Assembly (NCBI GenBank): GCA_017510985.1
Contig: JAFWLR010000012.1
Location: 1-61,663 of the forward strand
Source of the DNA: Candidatus Saccharimonadota bacterium
GTDB taxonomy: Bacteria > Patescibacteriota > Saccharimonadia > Saccharimonadales > Saccharimonadaceae
Direction: 5' to 3'
DNA length: 61,663 bases
Below the pieces are notes generated by a model that was not told the origin of the DNA, did no database searches, and saw nothing but the letters and a program-made list of their open reading frames with translations. Shown one piece after another: positions 11,248 through 19,168 of the stretch. Position 1 is the first letter of the stretch, and each line of letters opens with the position of its first letter. The position numbers and the translations under genes were made by a program.

Positions 11248-12999
11248 ATGTTTAAACTTTTCCGGTATCTCAAGCCATATTGGTGGCAGGTAGCGATATT
11301 GCTCGCGGCGACGGGTGGGCAAGTATTTGCAACTTTGCAAATTCCGGCCCTGATAGCTGACATCATTAACAATGGCATCGTAAAGGAAGACACTGGTTAT
11401 ATTTGGCAGCAAGGGCTGATAATGCTTGGGATTGCGGTGGTAGCGGCGGGGTGTTCGCTAGTGGCAAGTTATTTTTCGGCACGAGTAGGAGCAAATTTTT
11501 CACGCGATATTAGGGCGAATATTTATAGCAAAGTGCTGAGTTTAAATCTAGCTGATACTAAGGATTATAGTACGGCGTCCTTAATCAACCGTACAACGGA
11601 TGATGTAAACCAAGTTCATCAGGCCATTATGATGATGTTGTCGGTGATGCTGCTGGCGCCGATGTTTTGTATTTTTGCGCTAGTGATGGCGGTTCGGACG
11701 GCACCAGATATGAGCTGGATTATTGCAGTGGGGGTGGCGGCGATTGCGCTTTCGGCGGGAATAATCTTGGGTATTACAATGCCAAAGTTTAAGATTTTTC
11801 AAAAATTAGTAGATAGAGTCACTTTGCTGACGCGGGAGAATTTGACGGGGCTACGGGTAATCCGAGCATTTGACAATGAACAATTGGAAAAAGATAAATT
11901 TGCAGCGACCAATAATGAACTAACTAAACTAAATATTTTCCTAGATAAATTACTAAAGTTAGAGGGGCCGTTAGTGAATATTATTTTCAACGGGACGACT
12001 TTACTATGTTCGTGGGTGGGGATTTCACTGTTAAATCAAGATTTTAGCTATCTTGGGAATATGTCTGCTTTTGCGCAGTATGTGAGTTATGTAATGATGT
12101 CGTTCTTGATGCTTTCAATGTTGTTCGTAATGTTGCCGCGAGCAAATGTTTGTGCAGGGCGGATTAACGAAGTACTAAATATTAGGTCCAAAATTTGCTG
12201 GAAAGCGCAAACACAAGGTGTACCAGACAAGCAAGTTTCGATTGAGTTTAAGAAAGTGGATTTTCGCTATCCGGGGGCAGAAGAAAAAGTGCTAGACAAT
12301 GTTTCGTTTAGCGCTAAGGCGGGAGAGTCGGTGGCATTTATCGGTTCTACGGGGTCGGGTAAATCTACTTTGATAAATTTGGTGCCGCGATTTTATGAGG
12401 CTACCAGTGGAGATATTTTGGTAAATGGGGTAAATATTCGAGATTATAGTAAGGATGATTTAATGAAAAAAATTGGTCTAGTACCACAGAAGGGTGTATT
12501 ATTTGCCGGGACGGTAAAATCAAATATTATGTTTGGAGCACCAAACGCCACCATGGAACAAGTGGAAAAAGCGGCGCAAGTGGCTCAAGCAGAAGATTTT
12601 ATTAAAAAGTTACCGGGCGGTTATAATGCGCATATTGCGCAAGGCGGGACTAATGTGTCTGGTGGACAGAAACAACGGCTCTCAATTGCGCGGGCGATTT
12701 GCAAGAATCCGGATATTTTTATTTTTGATGATTCGTTCTCGGCACTAGACATGAAAACGGACGCGAAATTGCGTGAGGCGCTCAAACCGATTACAGCAGA
12801 TATGATAACTTTGGTTGTGGCGCAAAGAGTGAGTACAATTAAAAATGCCGACCAAATTGTAGTGTTGAATAACGGCAAAGTAGTAGGAAAAGGCAAGCAT
12901 AAGGAGCTATTGCGTAAGTGTGAAGTTTATCGCTCAATTGTAAAATCGCAGCTGTCGGATAAGGAATTTGAGAGAGAAATGAGGTTGGCGGATGCGTAA
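11248..12999 (+). CDS. ABC exporter, permease-ATPase subunit (degenerate site)
   Basis: This 583-residue type IV ABC half-transporter has six membrane segments in its N-terminal 300 residues and an ATPase domain with Walker A GSTGSGKSTL, signature VSGGQKQRLSIAR and Walker B FIFDDSFSALD. The residue after the Walker B aspartate is Asp rather than the catalytic Glu, as in the non-catalytic half of heterodimeric exporters (BmrC/TmrA type). TATAAT at 11235-11240 lies seven bases before ATG, so it is leaderless. It overlaps the partner gene by eight bases (ATGCGTAA). Substrate unknown; drug or lipid export is plausible. Confidence 0.93.
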   Translation: MFKLFRYLKPYWWQVAILLAATGGQVFATLQIPALIADIINNGIVKEDTGYIWQQGLIMLGIAVVAAGCSLVASYFSARVGANFSRDIRANIYSKVLSLNLADTKDYSTASLINRTTDDVNQVHQAIMMMLSVMLLAPMFCIFALVMAVRTAPDMSWIIAVGVAAIALSAGIILGITMPKFKIFQKLVDRVTLLTRENLTGLRVIRAFDNEQLEKDKFAATNNELTKLNIFLDKLLKLEGPLVNIIFNGTTLLCSWVGISLLNQDFSYLGNMSAFAQYVSYVMMSFLMLSMLFVMLPRANVCAGRINEVLNIRSKICWKAQTQGVPDKQVSIEFKKVDFRYPGAEEKVLDNVSFSAKAGESVAFIGSTGSGKSTLINLVPRFYEATSGDILVNGVNIRDYSKDDLMKKIGLVPQKGVLFAGTVKSNIMFGAPNATMEQVEKAAQVAQAEDFIKKLPGGYNAHIAQGGTNVSGGQKQRLSIARAICKNPDIFIFDDSFSALDMKTDAKLREALKPITADMITLVVAQRVSTIKNADQIVVLNNGKVVGKGKHKELLRKCEVYRSIVKSQLSDKEFEREMRLADA

Positions 13000-14773
13000 C
13001 TTGAGAAAAAACAGACGGAAGAAAGGTAGTGGCGAGGCAATGAAAACGTTTAAAGAATTTTTGGCGTCGCTCAAGAGATATCGTTTTTGGATTGTGACGT
13101 CAATTATTCTGGCGGTCGGGTCAGCGGTCTTAAGTATTTTTATTCCAAAGATTTTGGGTGACATGACTAATATTGCGGTAAATACTTATCCCGATATCGA
13201 TTTCGGGGCAATTTTGGGATTAGTGTGGCTAGTGCTAGGGCTATTAGTGGGGTCGGCAGCACTAAATTATGCGCAGGCGTATATTTTAACAATTGTGGCG
13301 GCAAAATATACGCGTGATTTACGTAACCAGATTATAGATAAAGTCACGCGGCTACCGATTGCATATTTTGATCGCCACCAATATGGTGATACGTTATCGC
13401 GAATGACAAACGATATTGATATTATCACTACTTCTTTATCACAGGAGGTGACGGATATTTCTTTGAGTTTGTCTACTTTGGTGGGGACAATGGTACTGAT
13501 GTTAACGATTTCGGTGCCGTTGTCGCTGGTAGCGTTTGTAGTGGTCCCACTTTCAGTAGTAGTAGTGGGGAAAATTATGGGGCATGCGCAAAAGTTCTTT
13601 AATGAACGGCAGAATACTTTGGGGCTACTCAATAACAGCATTGAGGAAGATTATTCTGGGCAATTAATCATTAAATCAAACTCGCACGAAAAGGCGTCGT
13701 TTGCGGATTTTGATAAAACTAATCAAAAATTAACTACCATTACCTATAAGGCGCAGTTCTTATCGCAACTTTCAATGCCGGTGACACATATTTTTACTAA
13801 TTTAGGGTATGTAGCAATAGCAGTGTTGGGTGGAATATTAACAGTAAATGGAAAAATTACGATTGGCTCCTTGCAGGCGTTTATCCAATATGTGTCGCGG
13901 TTTAACCGCCCGATTACGGAAATGGCATCTACTACTGCTACAATTCAAGGACTATTGGCGGCATCGAAGCGGATTTTTAGTTTCTTAGATGAGCCGGAAG
14001 AGACTCCAGATTATTCGCCAGCCAAGACAATTGACAAAGTAAAGGGTGCGGTGGAATTTCACCATGTGGACTTTGGTTATTTTGCCGATAAGCCGGTGAT
14101 ACGAGATTTTTCGGTGAAGGTAGAGCCAGGAATGAAAGTGGCGATTGTGGGGCCGACGGGGGCTGGGAAGACAACATTGATTAATTTGTTAATGCGATTC
14201 TATGATCCGGATTCGGGTTATATCACGGTAGATGGGGTGCCGACTACTGAAATGAAACGGTCAGACGTACGGAAATTATTTGGGATGGTATTGCAAGACA
14301 CTTGGCTATTTAGTGGTACGGTAGAGGATAATTTGCGCTATGGGCGGCCGTCGGCGACCCTAGCGGATATTAAGCGGGCAGCGCAAATGAGCAATGTAAG
14401 CCATGTGATTGAGGCTTTGCCACACACATATCATTCGGAGATTTCTGAGGACTCGGATAATATTTCGGCGGGAGAGAAACAGCTGATTACAATTGCACGG
14501 GCCATGGTGGCGAATCCGCCGATGATGATACTGGACGAGGCGACATCCAATGTGGATACGCGGACGGAGCAGTTAATTCAGGATTCGTTTGAGAAGTTAA
14601 CATCTGGCCGGACTTCGTTTGTGATTGCACATAGGTTATCTACTATCCGGAATTCGGATTTGATACTGGTGATGCGAGATGGGGCGGTGGTAGAGCAAGG
14701 GACGCATAAAGAGTTGTTGAAGGCGGGTGGGTTTTATGCGGAGTTGTATAATTCACAATTTGCCGAGAGCTAA
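12992..14773 (+). CDS. ABC exporter, permease-ATPase subunit (catalytic half)
   Basis: This 593-residue partner of the preceding half-transporter has a six-segment membrane domain and an ATPase with Walker A GPTGAGKTTL, signature ISAGEKQLITIAR (departing from LSGGQ) and Walker B MMILDEATSNVD with the catalytic Glu. The complementary defects of the two subunits point to an asymmetric heterodimer. The start overlaps the previous stop; an internal ATG at 13040 preceding KTFKEFLASL is an alternative start. A hairpin at 14780-14819 follows. Confidence 0.93.
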   Translation: MRNLRKNRRKKGSGEAMKTFKEFLASLKRYRFWIVTSIILAVGSAVLSIFIPKILGDMTNIAVNTYPDIDFGAILGLVWLVLGLLVGSAALNYAQAYILTIVAAKYTRDLRNQIIDKVTRLPIAYFDRHQYGDTLSRMTNDIDIITTSLSQEVTDISLSLSTLVGTMVLMLTISVPLSLVAFVVVPLSVVVVGKIMGHAQKFFNERQNTLGLLNNSIEEDYSGQLIIKSNSHEKASFADFDKTNQKLTTITYKAQFLSQLSMPVTHIFTNLGYVAIAVLGGILTVNGKITIGSLQAFIQYVSRFNRPITEMASTTATIQGLLAASKRIFSFLDEPEETPDYSPAKTIDKVKGAVEFHHVDFGYFADKPVIRDFSVKVEPGMKVAIVGPTGAGKTTLINLLMRFYDPDSGYITVDGVPTTEMKRSDVRKLFGMVLQDTWLFSGTVEDNLRYGRPSATLADIKRAAQMSNVSHVIEALPHTYHSEISEDSDNISAGEKQLITIARAMVANPPMMILDEATSNVDTRTEQLIQDSFEKLTSGRTSFVIAHRLSTIRNSDLILVMRDGAVVEQGTHKELLKAGGFYAELYNSQFAES

Positions 14774-14779
14774 AAATAA

Positions 14780-14819
14780 AGAGATGCACTTGATTCAATT
14801 CAGTATCGCATGCATCTCT
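14780..14819 (+). terminator. Possible terminator after ABC exporter operon
   Basis: AGAGATGCA and TGCATCTCT form a 9-bp stem around a long loop directly after the ABC gene. The T-run is poor, so termination is only plausible. Confidence 0.4.
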
Positions 14820-14850
14820 ATTGACTATGATTATACTATAAATTATGCTC

Positions 14851-15053
14851 ATTTCAAAACCGTAATTTTCGTGAGCGGTTCACTGCACGCCATGTTAATT
14901 TTTACAACATTTCGCTCAATCCTCGCCTCGATTAAGTTGCCAGCTCGCTCGACTTAAAAGTCTCGCTCGGCAACTTTACTCGTCTCGGATGAGGAAAGGT
15001 TGTGAAAAATAACTGGGTTTGTCAAATGCTCACGAGAAATTAGGCTTTGAAAT
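14851..15053. repeat. Large inverted-repeat element, copy 1
   Basis: The outer arms ATTTCAAAACCGTAATTTTC and AGAAATTAGGCTTTGAAAT pair, then ATTTTTACAACATTTC pairs with GGAAAGGTTGTGAAAAAT, then inner stems including AAGTTGCC with GGCAACTT. The layout and the segment GTGAGCGGTTCACTGCACGCC are shared with 52883-53155 and partly with 60456-60639. It ends 12 bases from the stop of the minus-strand FISUMP gene and fills the space between two convergent genes. Confidence 0.75.
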
Positions 15054-15064
15054 AGTGTCGTATT

Positions 15065-16408
15065 TTAGCTGTTAACAACACAACGAATATATCGTCCTAC
15101 ATATTTGACCCACCCGCCAACCTCTAGTTGGGAATTTATATGACGTAAAACATATTGGTCACCGGGTCCATACGCAGTTGATGACCACCAATTGCCTCTG
15201 CTGACTGGATAATTAAGAACTCCATTATCATAGAATCCACCATAAATAGGCGAAAAGATAGCTGTATTGTTAGTTATATTAATAATTTGATTACTAGTTG
15301 GCAATGTCCAATTGGCAGGGCAAATATTTTCCGACCCAGAATATGCTTCATTTTCACTACAAGCACCGTCGCCACTTTTTGCCGAAGCCGCACAAAAATT
15401 ATAGTACACACCTATTTCGTTTGTTGTAAGACTAGAAGCTTCTAACTCCAAATTTGTTGGTATATGATAGTATGCTTTGACATAATTGTTGCCAAGTGCC
15501 AAATCCCCATCGAATACGATACTATTGGCGTTAAAATTTGATCCTTGACCTAGGATGGTGCCTTCTGGTTGATTCTCTGTATGAGTGATACGTAGATTTT
15601 GCGTCATCCAACAATGGCCATTGATTTTGGCTATAGAGTAGTCGTTATTGTCTCGGATATCTATAACTCGTAATTCAGATCCTTCTGTAGCCGTAGCGCA
15701 AATAGCAGGTGACATATCCTGCATTTTGTAGTAACCATTGTACATAATCTTACCTGCTGCGGCATAGGAATCAGCTAGACTTAAGGGTTCTTGATAAGTT
15801 ACTGCATAGAAGTTAATAGTATTAGTGTATTCTCCTGCTGCTTGAACATTACTAGCTTTAGCACCTATCTTAAACTGAATAGGATTAGTACTAGTAGATT
15901 CTTCTGTATCTATGAGAGTAATACCAGTAGTACCAGAATCATTATTATCTAGTGGTAAACCATTATAACCAGTGACTGTGCTACTTATATTACCACTAAT
16001 CCAAGTAGTACCAGAATCAGTAGAATAAGAGTATCCCCAAGTATTATCATTAAAGTTAGCTAAAGAAGCTTTATTAGTAGTTAAATTAGTGAACTTATTG
16101 GTGTTATCATTACTATTTAATCTTAAGTCTGTATAGTTGGTATTACTAGTACCTACTGTAGTAGATAAATGATAACCAGCTAGTGAGTTAGTAGCTACTG
16201 CTACAGTAATGATATTGCTATCCTGACTACTACCTGGTGCTAGTTCGTCTATAATTAAGTCACCAGAAACAGAAACACTAATAGAGGGGTTGATGGTGAA
16301 GTTGATGCCGGCTGAACTGCTATATTCTAAGGCGGAAACATGATTATTACATATAATAATACCTACTATACTAATAATTGTTGTTGTAATGATTGTTTTT
16401 GCCTTCAT
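15065..16408 (-). CDS. FISUMP-domain secreted protein, paralog with shared N-terminus
   Basis: This 447-residue protein has a signal peptide (about 1-26, MKAKTIITTTIISIVG... ending VSA), then a roughly 190-residue Ser/Thr/Asn-rich segment with FTINPSISVSVSGDLIIDEL, closely like the N-terminus of the gene at 53191, then NGYYKMQDMS and a FISUMP domain with HCWMTQNL, ICPANWTLPTS, WWSSTAYG and YIRCVVNS. Probably a cell-surface binding protein. Its C-terminus keeps the AT-rich composition of the gene, unlike the GC-rich ends of three paralogs. The start follows an AAAGGCAAAGCGAGGC purine-rich stretch, also found before 53191. Codons are dominated by ACT, AGT, AAT and GGT. Confidence 0.88.
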   Translation of the reverse strand: MKAKTIITTTIISIVGIIICNNHVSALEYSSSAGINFTINPSISVSVSGDLIIDELAPGSSQDSNIITVAVATNSLAGYHLSTTVGTSNTNYTDLRLNSNDNTNKFTNLTTNKASLANFNDNTWGYSYSTDSGTTWISGNISSTVTGYNGLPLDNNDSGTTGITLIDTEESTSTNPIQFKIGAKASNVQAAGEYTNTINFYAVTYQEPLSLADSYAAAGKIMYNGYYKMQDMSPAICATATEGSELRVIDIRDNNDYSIAKINGHCWMTQNLRITHTENQPEGTILGQGSNFNANSIVFDGDLALGNNYVKAYYHIPTNLELEASSLTTNEIGVYYNFCAASAKSGDGACSENEAYSGSENICPANWTLPTSNQIINITNNTAIFSPIYGGFYDNGVLNYPVSRGNWWSSTAYGPGDQYVLRHINSQLEVGGWVKYVGRYIRCVVNS

Positions 16409-16440
16409 GTTTGCCTCGCTTTGCCTTTAAATATCCTTTT

Positions 16441-16563
16441 CCCAGCGGTGCCATTTTGTCATGAAAGGCGTACACTAAAAATGGCACCGTAGGTGTCATA
16501 AGTCAATAACTCGTCCAGCATAAAGCTCGTCGAAGCTAATGGCTATCCTACGATGCCATTTCT
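16441..16563 (-). promoter_or_regulatory. Structured FISUMP leader, copy 1
   Basis: Read on the minus strand: AAATGGCATCGTAGGA inside a stem GAAGCTA/TAGCTTC, then CCTACGGTGCCATTTTT, then GTGTACGCC, then AAAATGGCACCGCTGGGAAA, followed by the start codon about 33 bases on. Three elements (one complementary to the other two) allow mutually exclusive hairpins. The same order occurs at 33027 and 52768, also upstream of FISUMP genes, with different but still complementary flanking stems. Confidence 0.7.
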
Positions 16564-16710
16564 AGCTTCCACGAACAATGATATTAAAATGTGCCGGACT
16601 TTTGATTGTTATTAACTTATGACATTTTTATTTTATCATACAAAATCCCGCCCGAAAAGTCTTGTTTTTCATTAATTTTATGTTGTAATATGTTATTTTT
16701 GACAGAGATA

Positions 16711-16750
16711 AAAACGCTCATGCTGTAATTTTTCAGAGTGGGGTGTTGAC
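16711..16750. repeat. 40-bp sequence shared with 54911-54950
   Basis: AAAACGCTCATGCTGTAATT here matches AAAACACTCATGGTGTGATT at 54911, followed in both by a TCA-AG-GG-G-TTGA pattern. Both lie beside FISUMP genes. Here the end of the repeat supplies the -35 of the following promoter. Confidence 0.4.
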
Positions 16751-16774
16751 TTTGTACTTATGGCATGCGTATAA
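16745..16774 (+). promoter_or_regulatory. Strong promoter of unidentified RNA
   Basis: TTGACT at about 16745 and TATAAT at about 16769 with an 18-base spacer are the best sigma-70-type match in the window outside rplJ. The transcript would begin near 16781 in AGCAGCGG and contains no long reading frame. Confidence 0.75.
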
Positions 16775-16780
16775 TAGCAG

Positions 16781-17062
16781 CGGTTGGGCGGAGTTTAATT
16801 CTTTTCTAGTATAGAGTCTTGGTGTGGGCCCGTATGACCTTTGTCTACGCGGGGGCTTTATATAGCTATCCTAGTTAGGCTATGGTCGTTAAGTCCCCAT
16901 TTTATTAACTACTAAAATGGAAAGGATGCTAGTAGTGAGAAAGCGATTTGTTTTCGTACTGGCAGTACGACTATTTAGAAAAGAGATTACCATCCGTATA
17001 GGATGGTAATCAACTTCGTTTGACCTTGAATGGGGGCTACTAGGCCTCATTCTTTAATTTGA
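16781..17062 (+). ncRNA. Unidentified structured RNA of about 280 nt
   Basis: Between a strong promoter and a terminator-like hairpin there is no plausible coding frame but a series of stems: GGGGCTTTA with TTAAGTCCCC enclosing CCTAGTTAGG, CCATTTTA with TAAAATGG, CGTACTGGCAGTACG, GATTACCATCC with GGATGGTAATC, and a final GAATGGGGGC with GGCCTCATTC then TTTAATTT. ACTAC in one loop can pair with GTAGT in the following single strand, a possible pseudoknot. I do not see the hallmarks of tmRNA, RNase P RNA or SRP RNA. It could be a divergent 6S-like RNA or a new class. Confidence 0.6.
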
Positions 17063-17070
17063 TTGTAGCA

Positions 17071-17676
17071 CTAGTGGTTGATTTTGTCTAGGATTTCGGT
17101 GAAAATTTCGTCGATAGTGCCGGAAGCGTCGATTAAGTGGAGGTTGAAATCTTGCGCGATTTTGGGATAGGCGGCGTTGACTTTTTGCTGAAATTCGTTG
17201 GGCTTAGCCTCAAAAGTTTCGGTAGCTTTACCGCGATCTTTTTGGCGGGCAAGGCGAACTGCGTCTGGAACAGTAAGGATAAAACCGTAGTCTGGCGTGA
17301 AATATTTGGCGGGCAAAGTGTCTTTGGTGATTTTGATGATTTTACTGCGAGAAACTCCTTCACCGTAACCTTGATAAGCGAGTGTGGACCAGTAATTACG
17401 AGAGGATACAACAACTCCGCCGCGTTTTAAGACTGGCTCGGCGATTTTTTTCCAAAGCTCAACACGCGCAGCGGTGAATAATAAAACATTGGTGAGTGGT
17501 TCTAGATTGTAGCCACGAGCGAGAATCATATCGTGCAAATCATGGGCTTGGGGCAAGTCGCCATCTGGCTCTTCAAGCATGACAACTTCCTGGCCTTGTT
17601 TAGTGTAATAATCTTTGAGCAGCTCGGCTTGAGTGGATTTGCCGGTGCCGTCTTGACCTTCGATGACAATATACAT
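17071..17676 (-). CDS. tmk: Thymidylate kinase
   Basis: This 201-residue enzyme phosphorylates dTMP to dTDP. The P-loop GQDGTGKSTQ is at the N-terminus, and the segment SSRNYWSTLAYQGYGEG resembles the DR(Y/F) substrate-binding region. The start MYIVIEGQDG at 17676 is chosen because the minus-strand TATAAT (17688-17683) is exactly six bases upstream, implying a leaderless message; an upstream extension of 12 codons is unlikely. It is divergent from ung and shares overlapping -10 sequence with it. Confidence 0.94.
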   Translation of the reverse strand: MYIVIEGQDGTGKSTQAELLKDYYTKQGQEVVMLEEPDGDLPQAHDLHDMILARGYNLEPLTNVLLFTAARVELWKKIAEPVLKRGGVVVSSRNYWSTLAYQGYGEGVSRSKIIKITKDTLPAKYFTPDYGFILTVPDAVRLARQKDRGKATETFEAKPNEFQQKVNAAYPKIAQDFNLHLIDASGTIDEIFTEILDKINH

Positions 17677-17690
17677 GTTATAATTATACC
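17677..17690. promoter_or_regulatory. Overlapping divergent leaderless -10 of tmk and ung
   Basis: The palindrome TATAATTATA (17679-17688) supplies TATAAT on both strands. On each strand six bases separate it from ATG (tmk at 17676, ung at 17691), so only 14 bases lie between the two start codons. Initiation in the two directions must be mutually exclusive on one DNA molecule. Confidence 0.75.
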
Positions 17691-18338
17691 ATGCATGAGA
17701 GTTGGAAATCATTTTTGGAAAGTGAATTCGCTAAACCATATTTTAAAGAGTTGGCGAATTTCTTGCACAGCGAGTATGAAAATAAAACTATTTTTCCGAA
17801 AAAGTCGTTGGTGTTTTCGGCGTTTACGACAGATCTGAATGCGATAAAGGTAGTGATACTAGGTCAAGACCCTTACCATACGCCGGGGGCAGCGGAAGGA
17901 TTAGCTTTTTCGGTGCCGAGCTCGCAACCGATTTCACCATCGCTCGTGAATATATACAAAGAAATAGATAACGATATTGGGCAGCACGTTAACCCTACGG
18001 GGAGTCTAAGAAATTGGCAAAAACAAGGAGTACTACTACTAAATACTGTATTGACGGTGGAGGCGCACAAGCCAAAATCACACAGTGGCAAAGGTTGGGA
18101 GATTTTTACTACGGCGACAATCGAATACCTGAATCATGAGCGACCACACTTAGTATTTATTTTGTGGGGAAGAGATGCGCGGAATAAAAAGTCGCTGATT
18201 GATACTTCTAAACATTTAATATTAGAATCGCCACATCCGTCGCCGCTGTCGGCATACGCGGGATTTTTTGGCAGTAAGCCGTTTTCTAAGTGTAATAATT
18301 TTTTGCGAGAAAATGGAGTAGATGAAATAGTTTGGTAA
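17691..18338 (+). CDS. ung: Uracil-DNA glycosylase (family 1)
   Basis: This 215-residue enzyme excises uracil from DNA. Signature motifs are GQDPYHTPGAAEGLAFSV with the catalytic Asp, LLNTVLTVEAHKPKSH, LVFILWGRDARNKK and the DNA-intercalating loop ESPHPSPLSAY. Leaderless start with TATAAT six bases upstream, divergent from tmk and followed by a convergent dCMP deaminase, making a small group that controls dUMP/dTMP and uracil in DNA. Confidence 0.96.
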   Translation: MHESWKSFLESEFAKPYFKELANFLHSEYENKTIFPKKSLVFSAFTTDLNAIKVVILGQDPYHTPGAAEGLAFSVPSSQPISPSLVNIYKEIDNDIGQHVNPTGSLRNWQKQGVLLLNTVLTVEAHKPKSHSGKGWEIFTTATIEYLNHERPHLVFILWGRDARNKKSLIDTSKHLILESPHPSPLSAYAGFFGSKPFSKCNNFLRENGVDEIVW

Positions 18339-18468
18339 TTTTAAGGAAACTTTAATTTGGCTTGCATATTTAGGAAATAATTATAGGGTTGGTGGATATT
18401 TTTTTAAGAAAACTTGGTGGAATGCAATAGAAAGTAGTTTTGTCGCGTTTTCCAAAAACGTCGCCCGC

Positions 18469-19017
18469 TTAAGCCCACTTCTTTAGTCTAGCATACTCGT
18501 CAGAATCATTAGGATAGGAATCTAAGATATCTTCAATATAAGTCTTGCCGTTACTAATGTTGAGAGTTTCCACCTCGGGCATGGAAGTAAGTAGACGGAT
18601 AACAGCTTCGTCGGTTTCAACATTGGTCATGGACTTTTTGGGGTCGGCAGAGTGAGAGTGAACGCGAAGCTGGCCATAGACAAAGCGTTTGATGCCAGCT
18701 TGCAAGCAATATTTAAGACAGTTTTCACAAGTAGCGACGCGATTATAGAGAGTACAGCCGGCCAAATCCTGGTGGGCAAAAATCAAAGCGTTCATTTCGG
18801 AATGGATAGCAAAGTAATATTTCATGGGGCGTTCAGATAAAGTCATTTTGGACTCGTCGGCGCCTTGAAGCATGCCATTGTAGCCGAGAGACACTACCCG
18901 CTTATTGGCGTCTACAATGACACAACCCATTTTGCTAGATGGGTCCTTGGACTTGCTGGCTACCGTTTCGGTAATTCGCATGAAGTATTCGTCCCACTCT
19001 TTTTGCGTACTACTCAT
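18469..19017 (-). CDS. dCMP deaminase (ComEB-type cytidine deaminase family)
   Basis: This 182-residue zinc deaminase probably converts dCMP to dUMP for thymidylate synthesis. The zinc site is visible as HSEMNALIF and CENCLKYC, and KMGCVIVDANKRVVSLGYNGM is typical of the dCMP/ComEB group. The start MSSTQKEWDEYF at 19017 is chosen because TATAAT lies six bases upstream on the minus strand; a longer frame starting 27 codons earlier would include the promoter. The 130 bases between it and ung hold nothing recognisable. Confidence 0.92.
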   Translation of the reverse strand: MSSTQKEWDEYFMRITETVASKSKDPSSKMGCVIVDANKRVVSLGYNGMLQGADESKMTLSERPMKYYFAIHSEMNALIFAHQDLAGCTLYNRVATCENCLKYCLQAGIKRFVYGQLRVHSHSADPKKSMTNVETDEAVIRLLTSMPEVETLNISNGKTYIEDILDSYPNDSDEYARLKKWA

Positions 19018-19168
19018 ATTAGTATTATAACATAGATTAGGTGGGGGGTTGAAAAAATTTGCTACTCGTGATTGGCATAAGCGTGATAAAAAGACCATAA
19101 AAAGGTGAGGGGTTGATTTTGAATTTTAGCTGTGCTTATAATTTGAAGAATTAAAATAGGAGTAAACT

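Noticed and set aside
16781-17062. tmRNA, RNase P RNA or SRP RNA
   Set aside because: No tRNA-Ala-like 3' end with GTTCGAATC, no P4-type GAGGAAAGTCC and no GGAAGCAG SRP loop are present.
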